Source: an uncultured Sphingomonadaceae bacterium
Lineage (GTDB): Bacteria; Pseudomonadota; Alphaproteobacteria; Sphingomonadales; Sphingomonadaceae
Length of the DNA stretch: 64,000 nt
Assembly (NCBI GenBank): GCA_947496865.1
Contig: CANMEE010000002.1
Location: 868,001 to 932,000 of the forward strand
Direction of reading: 5' to 3'
Shown here: one piece after another, positions 32,878-43,026 of the stretch
How the letters are laid out: each line of letters opens with the position of its first letter
How positions within the stretch are numbered: the stretch's first letter is position 1
Position numbers and translations under genes: made by a program
Notes under the pieces: generated by a model
The model's database searches: none
Seen by the model: the letters and a program-made list of their open reading frames with translations, nothing else
What the model was told of the DNA's origin: nothing

Positions 32878-33273
32878 ATGCAGTTTATTAAAACGCTTTT
32901 CTGGGTCATATTAGCAGTCATATTAGTGGTGTTTGCTGTCAATAACTGGTCGCCAACATCCGTGTTGATCTGGGAAGAAATCCGCATCGATACCAAGTTA
33001 CCCGTTCTTGTTATCGGAGCGTTTTTGTTGGGGTTTGTTCCTTTGTGGCTGATACACCGGGCATCGAAATGGCGGCTCAGTCGTCGGATCAAAACGTTGG
33101 AAGCGGCGGCACGGCCGGCCCCGACGCCCACTGCATCTTTCACACCAGCATCGACTGCTAAACCAGCTGCGGCACCCATGGATCTCGGCAAAGATCAAAT
33201 CGCCGAACCGGCACCAGCGGTTTCGTCCATCACAAGCGCGTCATCAAATGAAGACAAGGTTTCGGGCTCATGA
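32878..33273 (+). CDS. LapA-domain membrane protein
   Basis: 'FIKTLFWVILAVILVVFAVNNWSPTSVLIWEEIRIDTKLPVLVIGAFLLGFVPLWLIHRASKWRLSRRIKTLE'. Confidence 0.82.
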   Translation: MQFIKTLFWVILAVILVVFAVNNWSPTSVLIWEEIRIDTKLPVLVIGAFLLGFVPLWLIHRASKWRLSRRIKTLEAAARPAPTPTASFTPASTAKPAAAPMDLGKDQIAEPAPAVSSITSASSNEDKVSGS

Positions 33274-33944
33274 GCAACCCGATATTTGTCGCGCTCGATA
33301 CACCTGTGCTGGAGGATGCAATCGCCATCGCCAAATCCGTGAAAGGCCATGTCGGTGGTCTGAAACTCGGTCTCGAATTTTTCTGTGCCAATGGCCATCA
33401 TGGGGTTCATGAAATCCAGAAAATCGGGCTACCTATTTTTCTAGATCTGAAACTCCATGACATACCCAATACTGTAGCGAAAGCCATGCAAGCAATTAAT
33501 GTTCTCCAGCCGGCTATCGTCACCATTCACGCTTCCGGTGGTCGGGCGATGATGGAGGATGCCAAGGCAGCCGCAAGCAGCCACACAAAGGTTGTAGGCG
33601 TAACATTGCTGACATCTTTGGACGAGCGCGACATGGGAACTATCGGTTATAATGGCAGTCCGCATGACCAAGTTGAACGATTGGCCGACCTCGCCGCTCA
33701 GGCCGGTCTGGATGGCATTGTTTGTTCTGGCAATGAAGTTAGCGCGGCTCATAAAGCGTGGAAGGACGGTTATTTTATCGTGCCAGGCCTACGCCCCGCC
33801 AACGGTAAAGCAGGTGACCAAAAGCGCACAGTAACTCCCCGCGCAGCGCGCGACGATGGGGCCAGTGTTCTGGTAATCGGGCGCCCCATTACCGCAGCGG
33901 AAAATCCCAACGCGGCGGCACGGGCAATTGAAGCCACACTGTAA
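33270..33944 (+). CDS. pyrF: Orotidine 5'-phosphate decarboxylase
   Basis: 'IFVALDTPVLEDAIAIAKSVKGHVGGLKLGLEFF', 'IFLDLKLHDIPNTVAKAM', 'VPGLRPANGKAGDQKRTVTPRAA'; ATGA overlap with upstream gene. Confidence 0.96.
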   Translation: MSNPIFVALDTPVLEDAIAIAKSVKGHVGGLKLGLEFFCANGHHGVHEIQKIGLPIFLDLKLHDIPNTVAKAMQAINVLQPAIVTIHASGGRAMMEDAKAAASSHTKVVGVTLLTSLDERDMGTIGYNGSPHDQVERLADLAAQAGLDGIVCSGNEVSAAHKAWKDGYFIVPGLRPANGKAGDQKRTVTPRAARDDGASVLVIGRPITAAENPNAAARAIEATL

Positions 33945-33952
33945 ATAACTTC

Positions 33953-34597
33953 ATGAAAACCAAAATAAAAATATGTGGCTTATCTGATCTCGCAACTGTC
34001 CAAGCCGCTGCACAAGCCGGTGCCGATTATATCGGGCTGGTTCACTTCGAGAAAAGCCCGCGGCATGTTTCGCTGGAGCAAGCGGCTGCGCTTCGGGAAG
34101 CGGCTCCGGAGTCGCTGAAGATAGTGTTATTGCTGGTCAACGCCGACCCTAAGCTGACTGGACAAGCGATCAACATCGTCCACCCAGACGTTATCCAATT
34201 TCATGGCAGCGAAACGGCTGAATGGATTAAATTAGTGCGCGATCAAAGCGAGGTCGAGGTCTGGAAAGCACTGGGTGTAAAGGACAAGGCGACACTCGCA
34301 AAAAGCAGCCGCTTTGAAGGTGCTGCACATAGATTGTTGTTCGACGCCCCGGCCAAGGCGCTCCCCGGCGGCACCGGCGCGACCTTTGACTGGTCCGTAT
34401 TGGCGGGACATAACCATCAAGTGCCATGGGGTCTTGCTGGCGGTTTAGATCCAGAAAATGTGGCGCAAGCCATAGAAGCAACAGGTGCGCCGCTTGTTGA
34501 CGTGTCCTCGGGCGTAGAATCGGCGCCAGGCGTCAAAGATGTGGACAGAATCGCTGCCTTTTGCCAAGCGGTTCGCACATATGACAAAACAAGATAA
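33953..34597 (+). CDS. trpF: Phosphoribosylanthranilate isomerase
   Basis: '[37 protein letters not shown]', '[17 protein letters not shown]', '[19 protein letters not shown]'. Confidence 0.96.
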   Translation: MKTKIKICGLSDLATVQAAAQAGADYIGLVHFEKSPRHVSLEQAAALREAAPESLKIVLLLVNADPKLTGQAINIVHPDVIQFHGSETAEWIKLVRDQSEVEVWKALGVKDKATLAKSSRFEGAAHRLLFDAPAKALPGGTGATFDWSVLAGHNHQVPWGLAGGLDPENVAQAIEATGAPLVDVSSGVESAPGVKDVDRIAAFCQAVRTYDKTR

Positions 34598-35822
34598 ACT
34601 CTCGAACAGCTTCCGCAACCAACCCGATGATCGCGGCCATTTTGGTCAATTTGGCGGACGCTATGTGGCCGAGACTTTGATGCCGCTGATCCTCGACCTG
34701 GAAAAGCATTATCGTGCGGCGCAGGCCGATCCGGCTTTTGCCGAAGAATTTGATGATTTACTCGAACATTATGTCGGACGCCCTAGCCCGCTCTATTTTG
34801 CTGAACGCCTGACCGATCACGTTCGCAAAGAGGCACCGGAAGGCAAAGGTGCGCAAATCTGGTTCAAGCGCGACGAGCTGAACCATACCGGCGCGCATAA
34901 GATCAACAATTGCATCGGCCAGATATTGCTCGCCAAACGCATGGGCAAGACACGAATTATTGCCGAAACCGGCGCAGGCCAACATGGCGTTGCTACAGCC
35001 ACGGTCTGTGCGCGCTTTGGTCTGCCCTGCATCGTATACATGGGCGCAACCGATGTTGTCCGCCAAAAACCCAATCTGTTCCGGATGAAGCTCTTGGGCG
35101 CGGAAGTTGTTTCCGTGGAAAGCGGCTCGGGAACGCTCAAAGATGCGATGAACGATGCGATGCGCGACTGGGTCGCCAATGTCGAAGACACATTTTATAT
35201 TATCGGCACCGCCGCTGGCCCCCATCCCTATCCCGAACTGGTCCGGGATTTTCAGAGTGTGATCGGTCGTGAAGCGCGCGAACAGATGCTCAACCGTGTG
35301 GGCCGTTTGCCTGATATGCTGGTTGCTGCCATTGGCGGGGGGTCCAATGCGATCGGCCTGTTCCACCCGTTTCTCGATGACCCGGATGTTGAGATGCTTG
35401 GCATCGAAGCGGCTGGCCATGGACTGGACAAACAACATGCTGCATCGCTCGCTGGTGGCAAACCGGGCATTTTGCATGGTAACAAAACATATTTGCTACA
35501 AGACGAAGACGGTCAGATTGACGAAGCCCATTCGATCAGCGCCGGTCTCGACTATCCCGGCATTGGGCCGGAACATAGCTGGCTCAAAGAATCTGGCCGG
35601 GTGCGCTATGACAGCGTGACCGACACCGAAGCCCTAGAGGCGTTCCAGCTGCTCTGCAGCACGGAAGGTATTATTCCAGCGCTGGAACCGAGCCATGCGA
35701 TTGCAGCTGTGGCGCGCGAAGCGGTGAAGATGGACAAGGATCAGATCATTCTAGCCAATCTCTGCGGTCGCGGCGACAAGGATATTTTCACGGTCGCTGA
35801 AGCGTTGGGGACGGAGATATGA
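34581..35822 (+). CDS. trpB: Tryptophan synthase subunit beta
   Basis: ORF 34539..35822; ATG at 34581 gives [13 protein letters not shown]. '[13 protein letters not shown]', '[29 protein letters not shown]', '[15 protein letters not shown]'. Confidence 0.97.
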   Translation: MTKQDKLSNSFRNQPDDRGHFGQFGGRYVAETLMPLILDLEKHYRAAQADPAFAEEFDDLLEHYVGRPSPLYFAERLTDHVRKEAPEGKGAQIWFKRDELNHTGAHKINNCIGQILLAKRMGKTRIIAETGAGQHGVATATVCARFGLPCIVYMGATDVVRQKPNLFRMKLLGAEVVSVESGSGTLKDAMNDAMRDWVANVEDTFYIIGTAAGPHPYPELVRDFQSVIGREAREQMLNRVGRLPDMLVAAIGGGSNAIGLFHPFLDDPDVEMLGIEAAGHGLDKQHAASLAGGKPGILHGNKTYLLQDEDGQIDEAHSISAGLDYPGIGPEHSWLKESGRVRYDSVTDTEALEAFQLLCSTEGIIPALEPSHAIAAVAREAVKMDKDQIILANLCGRGDKDIFTVAEALGTEI

Positions 35823-36037
35823 TCCCCAAACTATTTGATACATTGATAGCGGCTTGGCCAATACCGGCAGTGTTAGTGGCTATGTGGCTGGCAATATGTA
35901 TTTTCTATCACGGCGAAATTCGCGTCAGTCTTTTCGATGTAGTAATCTTTTTCACCTTATGGATCAGCAGTCTGTGGAGCAAACAGAGTCGCCAAAATTG
36001 GAGGATTCTTCGCGACCACAAGCGAGGCCAAAAATGA
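35819..36037 (+). CDS. 72-aa predicted membrane protein of unknown function inserted between trpB and trpA
   Basis: ATGA overlap with trpB stop (35819-35822) and with trpA start (36034-36037); two hydrophobic segments in [72 protein letters not shown]. Confidence 0.7.
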   Translation: MIPKLFDTLIAAWPIPAVLVAMWLAICIFYHGEIRVSLFDVVIFFTLWISSLWSKQSRQNWRILRDHKRGQK

Positions 36038-36822
36038 CCCGTCTCTCTTCATCGTTTCCCGCTGACCGCGCAGCCCTCATTACCTTCGTAACCGGCGGCG
36101 ATCCAAGTACTGCCGACACCGGAACCATCCTTGACGCGCTTGTCGAAGGCGGCGCGGATATCATCGAACTAGGCATGCCGTTCACAGACCCGATGGCCGA
36201 TGGCCCCGCCATTCAGGCCGCGAATATCCGCAGCCTGAACGCTGGCACAAAAACTGCCGATTTACTGAACATTGCCACCGCTTTTCGCCAGCGCCATCCC
36301 ACGGTTCCGCTCGTCCTTATGGGCTATGCCAATCCGATGACCATCCGCGGTGCGGACTGGTTCGCCGATGCTTGCGTACAAGCTGGCGTTGATGGCGTGA
36401 TCTGTGTCGATATTCCGGTCGAGGAAGACGATAGCTTAGGCGATAGCCTGCGCGCCAACGATGTCGCTGTCATCCGCCTCGCCACACCGACGACGGACGC
36501 GGCGCGCCTGCCAGACATATTGAAAAATGCCTCTGGCTTTCTCTATTATGTGTCCGTCGCGGGTATTACCGGCCTGCAGCAAGCCGCTCAAGCCAGCATC
36601 CAAGAAGCAGTCACGCGCTTGAAAGCCGGAACAGACTTACCGGTCGCGGTGGGCTTTGGTGTTCGCACACCGGAACAAGCCGCCGATATCGCGCACGTTG
36701 CAGATGGTGTTGTTGTTGGGTCCGCCATTGTCGAAATCATCGCGGAACATGGCGCGGGTGCGCCGCCGCATGTGAAGGCCTATGTAAAATCACTTTCTGA
36801 TGCTATCAGAAGCGCACGATAA
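36034..36822 (+). CDS. trpA: Tryptophan synthase subunit alpha
   Basis: ORF 35854..36822; ATG at 36034. 'LITFVTGGDPS', 'GADIIELGMPFTDPMADGPAIQAANIRSL', 'VAGITGLQQAAQ', 'VGFGVRTPEQA'. Confidence 0.96.
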   Translation: MTRLSSSFPADRAALITFVTGGDPSTADTGTILDALVEGGADIIELGMPFTDPMADGPAIQAANIRSLNAGTKTADLLNIATAFRQRHPTVPLVLMGYANPMTIRGADWFADACVQAGVDGVICVDIPVEEDDSLGDSLRANDVAVIRLATPTTDAARLPDILKNASGFLYYVSVAGITGLQQAAQASIQEAVTRLKAGTDLPVAVGFGVRTPEQAADIAHVADGVVVGSAIVEIIAEHGAGAPPHVKAYVKSLSDAIRSAR

Positions 36823-36841
36823 AAATCTGGGGAATTGACGC

Positions 36842-37696
36842 ATGTCTTGGCTTAGCAATGTCCGTAACAAGATCGCCTCGATCACCAAAAAGGAAACGCC
36901 GGATAACCTTTGGCACAAATGCAAGAAATGCGAAGCGATGGTGTTCCTCAAGGAATATGAGGACAATATGCATATCTGCCCGAAATGCGAGCATCATGGC
37001 CGCATCGGGCCGATGATCCGCTTTGAGCAGATCATGGATGAGAATAGCTGGAAGATCATTCCTTTCACAGCGGTCCAGGAAGATCCGCTCAAATTCAAAG
37101 ATCAAAAGAGATATACCGATCGTCTGAAGGCCGCGCGGGCCAAGACTGAAGAGCAAGACGCTTTGATTACCGTCACTGGCACAATCGACAATATGCCATG
37201 CGTTGTCGGTGTTCAGGATTTTGCCTTCATGGGTGGTTCCATGGGTCTGGCCGTGGGTCAGGCTTTTGTCGATGGCGCGAACCGTGCGTTGGAGCAACAA
37301 TGCCCTTATATAATTTTCACTGCTGCCGGCGGCGCGCGGATGCAGGAAGGCATTTTATCGCTGATGCAAATGCCCAAAACCACTGTTGCCATTTCGATGC
37401 TGCGCGAGGCGGGATTGCCGTTCATTGTTGTGCTAACCGATCCAACGACCGGTGGAGTTACGGCTAGCTATGCGATGCTCGGCGATGTTCAAATTTCGGA
37501 GCCCGGTGCACTGATCGGTTTTGCTGGCCAACGCGTGATTGAGAATACCATCAGGGAAAAGCTTCCCGAAGGATTTCAAACGGCCGAATATCTGCTGGAA
37601 CATGGGATGATTGACATGGTTGTGCATCGCAAAGAACTGCGCGACCAATTGGCTCAAGTCATGGCCTATCTCATGGCCTGGAAAACCGCTGCATGA
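36842..37696 (+). CDS. accD: Acetyl-CoA carboxylase carboxyltransferase subunit beta
   Basis: Zn ribbon '[33 protein letters not shown]', '[15 protein letters not shown]', '[17 protein letters not shown]'. Confidence 0.97.
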   Translation: MSWLSNVRNKIASITKKETPDNLWHKCKKCEAMVFLKEYEDNMHICPKCEHHGRIGPMIRFEQIMDENSWKIIPFTAVQEDPLKFKDQKRYTDRLKAARAKTEEQDALITVTGTIDNMPCVVGVQDFAFMGGSMGLAVGQAFVDGANRALEQQCPYIIFTAAGGARMQEGILSLMQMPKTTVAISMLREAGLPFIVVLTDPTTGGVTASYAMLGDVQISEPGALIGFAGQRVIENTIREKLPEGFQTAEYLLEHGMIDMVVHRKELRDQLAQVMAYLMAWKTAA

Positions 37697-37705
37697 TCCT
37701 CTTCA

Positions 37706-37804
37706 CCCCTCCCCTTCAGGGGAGGGGCCGGGGGTGGGGCAGCGCTAGGCGCTCGCTCTGCTCGCGACCCACCCCAACCCCTCCCTTAAAAGGGAGGGGC
37801 TTTT
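37706..37804. repeat. GC-rich REP-like nested palindromic element between accD and folC
   Basis: CCCCTCCCC-TTCA-GGGGAGGGG (37706-37727), then ...GGGGGTGGGG...CCCACCCCAACCCCTCCC-TTAAAA-GGGAGGGG-CTTTT ending at 37804; the right hairpin plus T-run could also terminate transcription. Confidence 0.75.
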
Positions 37805-37808
37805 AGTC

Positions 37809-39131
37809 ATGGCAGACGGCGCGCGCTCTGATCACCCGGCGGTACAGGAACAACTCAACCGGCTCTCGTTGCTTTCCCCCGGACGCGATGTATTGGGGCT
37901 GGAGCGCATCAGCATTGTCATGGAGCGCCTAGGTAATCCGCATCTGACACTGCCGCCGGTTTTTCATGTCGCCGGGACCAATGGTAAAGGTTCCACCTGC
38001 GCCTTTTTGCGCGCAGCGATAGAAGCAGAGGGTCTAAAAGCCCATGTCTATTCCAGCCCCCATCTGGTGCGTTTCAATGAACGGATCAGACTTGCAGGAT
38101 CCTTGATTGAAGACGAATATCTCGCCGGATTGCTGGCGCGCGTTTTGGATTGCAACGAAGATATCAGCCCCAGTTTTTTTGAAGCGACAACGGCGGTCGC
38201 CATGCTCGCCTTTGCTGAAACACCGGCCGATGCCTGCATATTGGAGGTCGGTTTAGGTGGTCGATTGGATGCGACCAATATCGTGCAGCAACCGGTTGCG
38301 ACCGGCATGGCCGCGCTGGGTATCGACCATAAAGAATTTCTATTGTCCCCGGAGGAAGGCGCTCCAACCGAACCAATGGTCCGCATCGCCTGGGAAAAAG
38401 CCGGCATTGCCAAAGCGGGCTCACCTTTACTCACGCAAAAATATAGCGCTGATATGGCCGAGGCCGTTTCACATCATGCTGCGGTCACTGGCGCGCCATA
38501 TTTGCCGCGCGGTGAACAATGGGATGCTGTGATTTATGACAATCAGCTTCACTATTGCGATGATTCCGGGAAAATGGCCCTCCCGTTACCCGCCCTGCCC
38601 GGCGAGCATCAGGCCGACAATGCCGCCCTTGCCATCGCTATGCTGAGGCATCAAGCTACGCTGCACATTTCCGAAGCCGCCTTTCGTGCCGCCATGGGAT
38701 GGGCCAAATGGCCCGCACGTTTGCAAAAATTATCACCCGGCCCCCTGCGTGATTTGCTACCCGACGATACGGAACTATGGCTCGATGGCGGTCATAATGT
38801 GAATGCGGGAAAAGCCTTGGCAGCACATTTTAACAGCTATGAAGAAACGTCTATCCATGTGGTCATCGCTATGCTTGCCAATAAAGACCCGGCCGCGATC
38901 ATTGCGCCACTGCAATCGAAAATTGCAAGCATTGCCGTGGTGCCGATCGAAGGTCACGCCACTCATAGCGCCCATGACTTTGAACAAGTAGCGTCCGCCA
39001 TATCGAGCGCGGACAATATCGAAACGGCTATGACGGATGTCGCCAAGCGAGCGCCGAAGACCGTACTGGTTGTCGGCTCTCTCTATCTTGCAGGAACTGT
39101 GTTAAACGCTAACGGACAAGTTCCTAACTAG
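37809..39131 (+). CDS. folC: Bifunctional folylpolyglutamate synthase / dihydrofolate synthase
   Basis: 'FHVAGTNGKGSTCAFLRAAIEAEGLKAHVYSSPHLVRFNERI', 'LEVGLGGRLDATNIV', 'LWLDGGHNVNAG'. Confidence 0.95.
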   Translation: MADGARSDHPAVQEQLNRLSLLSPGRDVLGLERISIVMERLGNPHLTLPPVFHVAGTNGKGSTCAFLRAAIEAEGLKAHVYSSPHLVRFNERIRLAGSLIEDEYLAGLLARVLDCNEDISPSFFEATTAVAMLAFAETPADACILEVGLGGRLDATNIVQQPVATGMAALGIDHKEFLLSPEEGAPTEPMVRIAWEKAGIAKAGSPLLTQKYSADMAEAVSHHAAVTGAPYLPRGEQWDAVIYDNQLHYCDDSGKMALPLPALPGEHQADNAALAIAMLRHQATLHISEAAFRAAMGWAKWPARLQKLSPGPLRDLLPDDTELWLDGGHNVNAGKALAAHFNSYEETSIHVVIAMLANKDPAAIIAPLQSKIASIAVVPIEGHATHSAHDFEQVASAISSADNIETAMTDVAKRAPKTVLVVGSLYLAGTVLNANGQVPN

Positions 39132-40474
39132 GTCGCATTCTTTGCCTTATTTTCGACCGCATGTTCTGTGCCCGCTGTTCCCAAGGACCGGTCTACCAAT
39201 CCCGTACGAATCATTAGCCAGAACATAATAACCCCCGGTACAGCAGCCAGCGTCGTCAACAGGTAGAAATTGACATAGCCCATCCACTCAATCAGTGACC
39301 CTGCCGTGGTTCCCGTCAGGAAGCGCCCTAAAATGCTCGCGGCCGCTGATAGCAATGCGAATTGAGTGGCCGTAAAACTCAAGTTACAGAGCGCCGACAA
39401 ATAAGCCACAACCGCAACGCCGCCGATGCCGCTGGCAAAATTCTCGAAACCAATAGCGGCTGCCATCGCCCAATTATTATGCCCGCTGGCCGCTAGGCCT
39501 GCGAATGAGAGGTTACTCACGGCCATCAACACTAGGCTGAGCATAACCGCCTTTTTCATCCCCAAGCGGGAATAAACCATACCGCCAATGAATATACCGA
39601 TTAAAAAGGCAAAAAAGCCCAAGCTCACATCGTAAAAAGCAATCTCATCATTGGTAAATCCGAGATCTTCAAACAATAGCCGGAAAGTCAAATTAGCTAA
39701 AGTATCACCGATTTTATGAACCAGCACAAACAGCAAGATAATCGGCGCACCGGATCGTTTAAAGAATTCCATCAACGGGCTAATGTAAGCAATGGCTGCT
39801 TCCATTGGTCCCTTGAGCGCCATCGGCTCTTGTCGACGACTTGGTTCGCGCATAATCAAACCCGTTACAACTGCAAACAAGGCAAACAAAGAACAGACGT
39901 AGTAGGCAATCGACCAGTTGCTGCGCGCCGCGATGACGAGGGCAACGGCACCGGCCGAGGCTGCGCCGATACGCCAGCCATATTGCGACATACCGGATCC
40001 TACACCTAATTGTTCAGGTTCCAACAATTCGATGCGATATGCATCGATCACCACATCAAATGTTGCCCCGGCGATACCGACCATGATCGCTGCTACTGCA
40101 ACTGCTATAATATCCGCCTTAGGATCCAACGTACCAAGATAAATAATCGCAGCCATTGCCAGTGCAGCGGTGAGAATCAACCACGAAAGCCGTTGACCCA
40201 TCCGGCCAATTATAGGCAGTTTTACAACATCGATGATCGGAGCCCAGAGCCATTTAAAATTATAGGCAAGGAAAGTTAGCGCAAAAGCCGTCACAGTAGA
40301 TTTCTCAATACCCGCCTGTGCCAGACGGGTTGTGAGAGTTGCTGCAATCATGGTCAATGGCAAAGCCGACGAAATACCCAAGAAAAAGGCCGCTAATGGG
40401 GCCGCTTCGCTATAGGGCCTGACACCGGCGGGTAATATTTTACGCCATCCGATATCTGCTGTTTGTTCACTCAC
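39128..40474 (-). CDS. AmpG-like MFS transporter
   Basis: 448 aa, 12 hydrophobic segments, 'AFFLGISSALPLTMIAATLTTRLAQAGIEKSTVTAFALTFLAYNFKWLWAPIID'. Confidence 0.87.
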   Translation of the reverse strand: MSEQTADIGWRKILPAGVRPYSEAAPLAAFFLGISSALPLTMIAATLTTRLAQAGIEKSTVTAFALTFLAYNFKWLWAPIIDVVKLPIIGRMGQRLSWLILTAALAMAAIIYLGTLDPKADIIAVAVAAIMVGIAGATFDVVIDAYRIELLEPEQLGVGSGMSQYGWRIGAASAGAVALVIAARSNWSIAYYVCSLFALFAVVTGLIMREPSRRQEPMALKGPMEAAIAYISPLMEFFKRSGAPIILLFVLVHKIGDTLANLTFRLLFEDLGFTNDEIAFYDVSLGFFAFLIGIFIGGMVYSRLGMKKAVMLSLVLMAVSNLSFAGLAASGHNNWAMAAAIGFENFASGIGGVAVVAYLSALCNLSFTATQFALLSAAASILGRFLTGTTAGSLIEWMGYVNFYLLTTLAAVPGVIMFWLMIRTGLVDRSLGTAGTEHAVENKAKNAT

Positions 40475-40549
40475 GCCATACTCTCCCTCAAACTAGGGGA
40501 AACAGTAGCGACAAATGTTTCGAATGCCAGTCAGATTTTTGCAGTTAAC

Positions 40550-41335
40550 TTAAATATCAAGCAGCTTAGCGCCAACAATTGGACCTGCCCCGGGTCGCTG
40601 GACGATAATCGCATATTTATCGGCGCCAGCGACATTCATATCCTTGCCGGAAAGTGTGATGCGCATCGATGTACCGTCCCAGCTACCAAGATTGCGCTCG
40701 CTTTTTACGACATTCGTATAATGTAACCGACGTCCGCCATTTTCCCCGCGACCAACCTGAACCGTTTCCGATGAGCTGAGCGCGAGTAGCGAAACGCCGG
40801 CCATATAGCGGGATTGGCCGCTAATAGTTATGGTCACAGAACCAGTCTCATCACGACTTGCTTCAATTACTGGACCATTTGCATTTTTTGCTAAGCTCAC
40901 AAGGGAGCGGACATCGCCTTCCCTTGATCCGACAGCACCACCCCCGCCATTGATGATCATTTGCGGTGTGTAAACGCCGGACCCAGCCTTGCCTTTGCTC
41001 GCATAGGTCCGCTGTAGCCGAGTGTTATCTTCTCGAGCCAGCGTATCTTTCCAACCGAGGCGGTCCCAATAAGTAACAGGCCGCGAAATCACCAGCAGGG
41101 AGCTATCTTTGGCTAGCCGGGATGCTAGCATATCTGCAGGGGGACAGGATGAGCATCCCTGACTGGTGAAAAGTTCGACGACGATCGGATTAGGGGAAAC
41201 CGTTTCGTCGCCAAAAGTCGTCGCGGGTGTCGTTACTTGCGCGGAGGCACCGCTCGATGATTGGGCGATTTGCACGCCCATAAAGCCTGCAAATGCAGTA
41301 GCTGCGATCATTGCCGGCAATATTATGTGGCGCAT
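40550..41335 (-). CDS. DUF1223-type secreted protein with thioredoxin-like motif
   Basis: 'PIVVELFTSQGCSSCPPADMLASRLA', 'RPVTYWDRLGWKDTLA', 'YTPQMIINGGGGAVGS'. Confidence 0.85.
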   Translation of the reverse strand: MRHIILPAMIAATAFAGFMGVQIAQSSSGASAQVTTPATTFGDETVSPNPIVVELFTSQGCSSCPPADMLASRLAKDSSLLVISRPVTYWDRLGWKDTLAREDNTRLQRTYASKGKAGSGVYTPQMIINGGGGAVGSREGDVRSLVSLAKNANGPVIEASRDETGSVTITISGQSRYMAGVSLLALSSSETVQVGRGENGGRRLHYTNVVKSERNLGSWDGTSMRITLSGKDMNVAGADKYAIIVQRPGAGPIVGAKLLDI

Positions 41336-41422
41336 CGTGATACCTTCCTAACAAGTAACTATCTTGGCATTCGCTGGCCTCCTCCAATCGGTTACAGATT
41401 GCGGCAAAGTTTTTTTTCCGCC

Positions 41423-42259
41423 ATGCGCAAAATCATGACAGACAACGAATCAGGCAAAGAGCCGGGCAAGATCTATAAAGCCAAGCCCACCCGCGGAGCA
41501 AAGCAAGAACCGGCCACAACCAGACCACCAGAAGCGCAAGTGCGCGAAGGACAGCGTATTGCCAAATTACTGGCGCGTGCCGGTGTTGCCTCGCGCCGCG
41601 AGATCGAACGGATGATTGGAGAGGAACGGATCGCCCTCAACGGCGTGACCGTAGACCACCCTTCCTTGCTGCTGAAAAACCTCACCGGGATCACCGTAGA
41701 CGGAAAACCTGTGGCTGAGCCTTCGCCAGCCAAACTATTCCGTTTCCATAAGCCCAATGGCTATCTAACCGCCGAGCGCGATTTTTCTGGTAAAAAAACC
41801 ATCTATGATGTGCTTCCTGAAATGGAACGGATAATGCCCATTGGCCGGCTGGATATGAATACCGAAGGCTTGTTATTAATGACCACAGATGGTGGATTTA
41901 AGCGCGAGATGGAGCTGCCGAAAACTGGCATTGAACGTACCTATCGCGCTCGAACTTTTGGTGACATAACTCAGAATCAGCTAGAGGAACTCTATCGTGG
42001 CATCACAATAGAGGGCATGCATTACGGACCGATCACCGCCAATCTGGAGCGGCGCACAGGCCGCAATCAATGGATCGAAATGACCCTGACTGAAGGAAAG
42101 AACCGCGAAGTACGGCGGGTTTTGGAGCATTTTGGTTTGGAAGTATCCCGCCTCATACGTACCCGTTATGGGCCATTTGTGTTGGGCGATTTGCAAAAAG
42201 GCGAGATTGAGGTCGTGCGCCAGCATGATTTGGTACAATTTCGGAAGACATTGAAATAA
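41423..42259 (+). CDS. RluB/RsuA-family pseudouridine synthase
   Basis: ORF 41261..42259, plausible start 41423; S4 domain 'QRIAKLLARAGVASRREIERMIGEERIALNGVTV', 'IGRLDMNTEGLLLMTTDG', 'EGKNREVRRVLEHFGLEVSRLIRTRYG'. Confidence 0.92.
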   Translation: MRKIMTDNESGKEPGKIYKAKPTRGAKQEPATTRPPEAQVREGQRIAKLLARAGVASRREIERMIGEERIALNGVTVDHPSLLLKNLTGITVDGKPVAEPSPAKLFRFHKPNGYLTAERDFSGKKTIYDVLPEMERIMPIGRLDMNTEGLLLMTTDGGFKREMELPKTGIERTYRARTFGDITQNQLEELYRGITIEGMHYGPITANLERRTGRNQWIEMTLTEGKNREVRRVLEHFGLEVSRLIRTRYGPFVLGDLQKGEIEVVRQHDLVQFRKTLK

Positions 42260-42795
42260 TGCGGATTATCGCAGGCGACTGGCGTGGGCGGAAAATTATA
42301 GCGCCCAAAGGGGACACGACCCGTCCGACCGCAGACCGTACACGCGAACGTTTATTCTCGATGCTGACAAGCCGGCTTGGTGATTTTGCTGACCTGCAAG
42401 TGCTGGATCTTTTTTCCGGCTCGGGTGCGCTTGGCTTAGAGGCTTTGTCACGCGGAGCGGCGCATTGTACATTTGTGGAACAGGATCGTGACGCGCTCAA
42501 AGCATTGGAAAAAAATATAGAAACGCTCAGTGCGACCGCCGACGTGCGTATCGGATCCGTGCTGGCCCTTGGCCCGGCCCGAAAGCCCTATGATCTTATA
42601 CTAGTGGATCCGCCATATGACACGGGGGCTGGTGCCGTAGCTTTGTCCAAATTGGGTCGTCATGGCTGGTTTGAGCCGTCATGCTGGATTGCGATAGAAA
42701 CTTCTCGCAAGGAGGAGGTCGTCGTCAAAGGCTTTACGCTCGAAAGTCAGCGAGATAGCGGCAAGGCAAGGCTCCATATATTGCGACCCGCCTAG
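42259..42795 (+). CDS. rsmD: 16S rRNA (guanine966-N2)-methyltransferase
   Basis: 'MRIIAGDWRGRKIIAPKGDTTRPTADRTRERLFSML', 'LDLFSGSGALGLEALSRGA', 'DLILVDPPYD'; TAATG overlap with upstream stop. Confidence 0.95.
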   Translation: MRIIAGDWRGRKIIAPKGDTTRPTADRTRERLFSMLTSRLGDFADLQVLDLFSGSGALGLEALSRGAAHCTFVEQDRDALKALEKNIETLSATADVRIGSVLALGPARKPYDLILVDPPYDTGAGAVALSKLGRHGWFEPSCWIAIETSRKEEVVVKGFTLESQRDSGKARLHILRPA

Positions 42796-42816
42796 TTACC
42801 TTGCCGCATCCTGACG

Positions 42817-42942
42817 TCAGCTATTGGCTGCCTCATAGGCGGAAGCCGTTTCACTTTCGTCATTCTGAACCTGCGTGTAAAATGTAGTCGTTGCCATCAA
42901 GGCCGTCGCGAGTATCGCGCTAAACATCAACCGTTTGCTCAT
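42817..42942 (-). CDS. Candidate 41-aa secreted or membrane peptide (not in ORF track, below size cut-off)
   Basis: Minus-strand ORF MSKRLMFSAILATALMATTTFYTQVQNDESETASAYEAANS*; signal-peptide-like N-terminus; lies in an otherwise empty 230-nt gap. Confidence 0.4.
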   Translation of the reverse strand: MSKRLMFSAILATALMATTTFYTQVQNDESETASAYEAANS

Positions 42943-43026
42943 ATTGGTTTCCAATCTGGAATATGTGATTTTTTATAATCTGCATATGGTGCGGCGCAAC
43001 ATGATCCACAACCTGCACCTTCGGTC

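Noticed and set aside
33900-34600. Trp attenuator/leader peptide before the trp genes
   Set aside because: trpF follows pyrF by 8 nt and trpB overlaps trpF; no leader ORF with Trp codons or alternative hairpins.
42811-42820. 10-bp palindrome CTGACGTCAG after rsmD
   Set aside because: Short, isolated, not placed before any start codon on either strand; plausible by chance in 64 kb.
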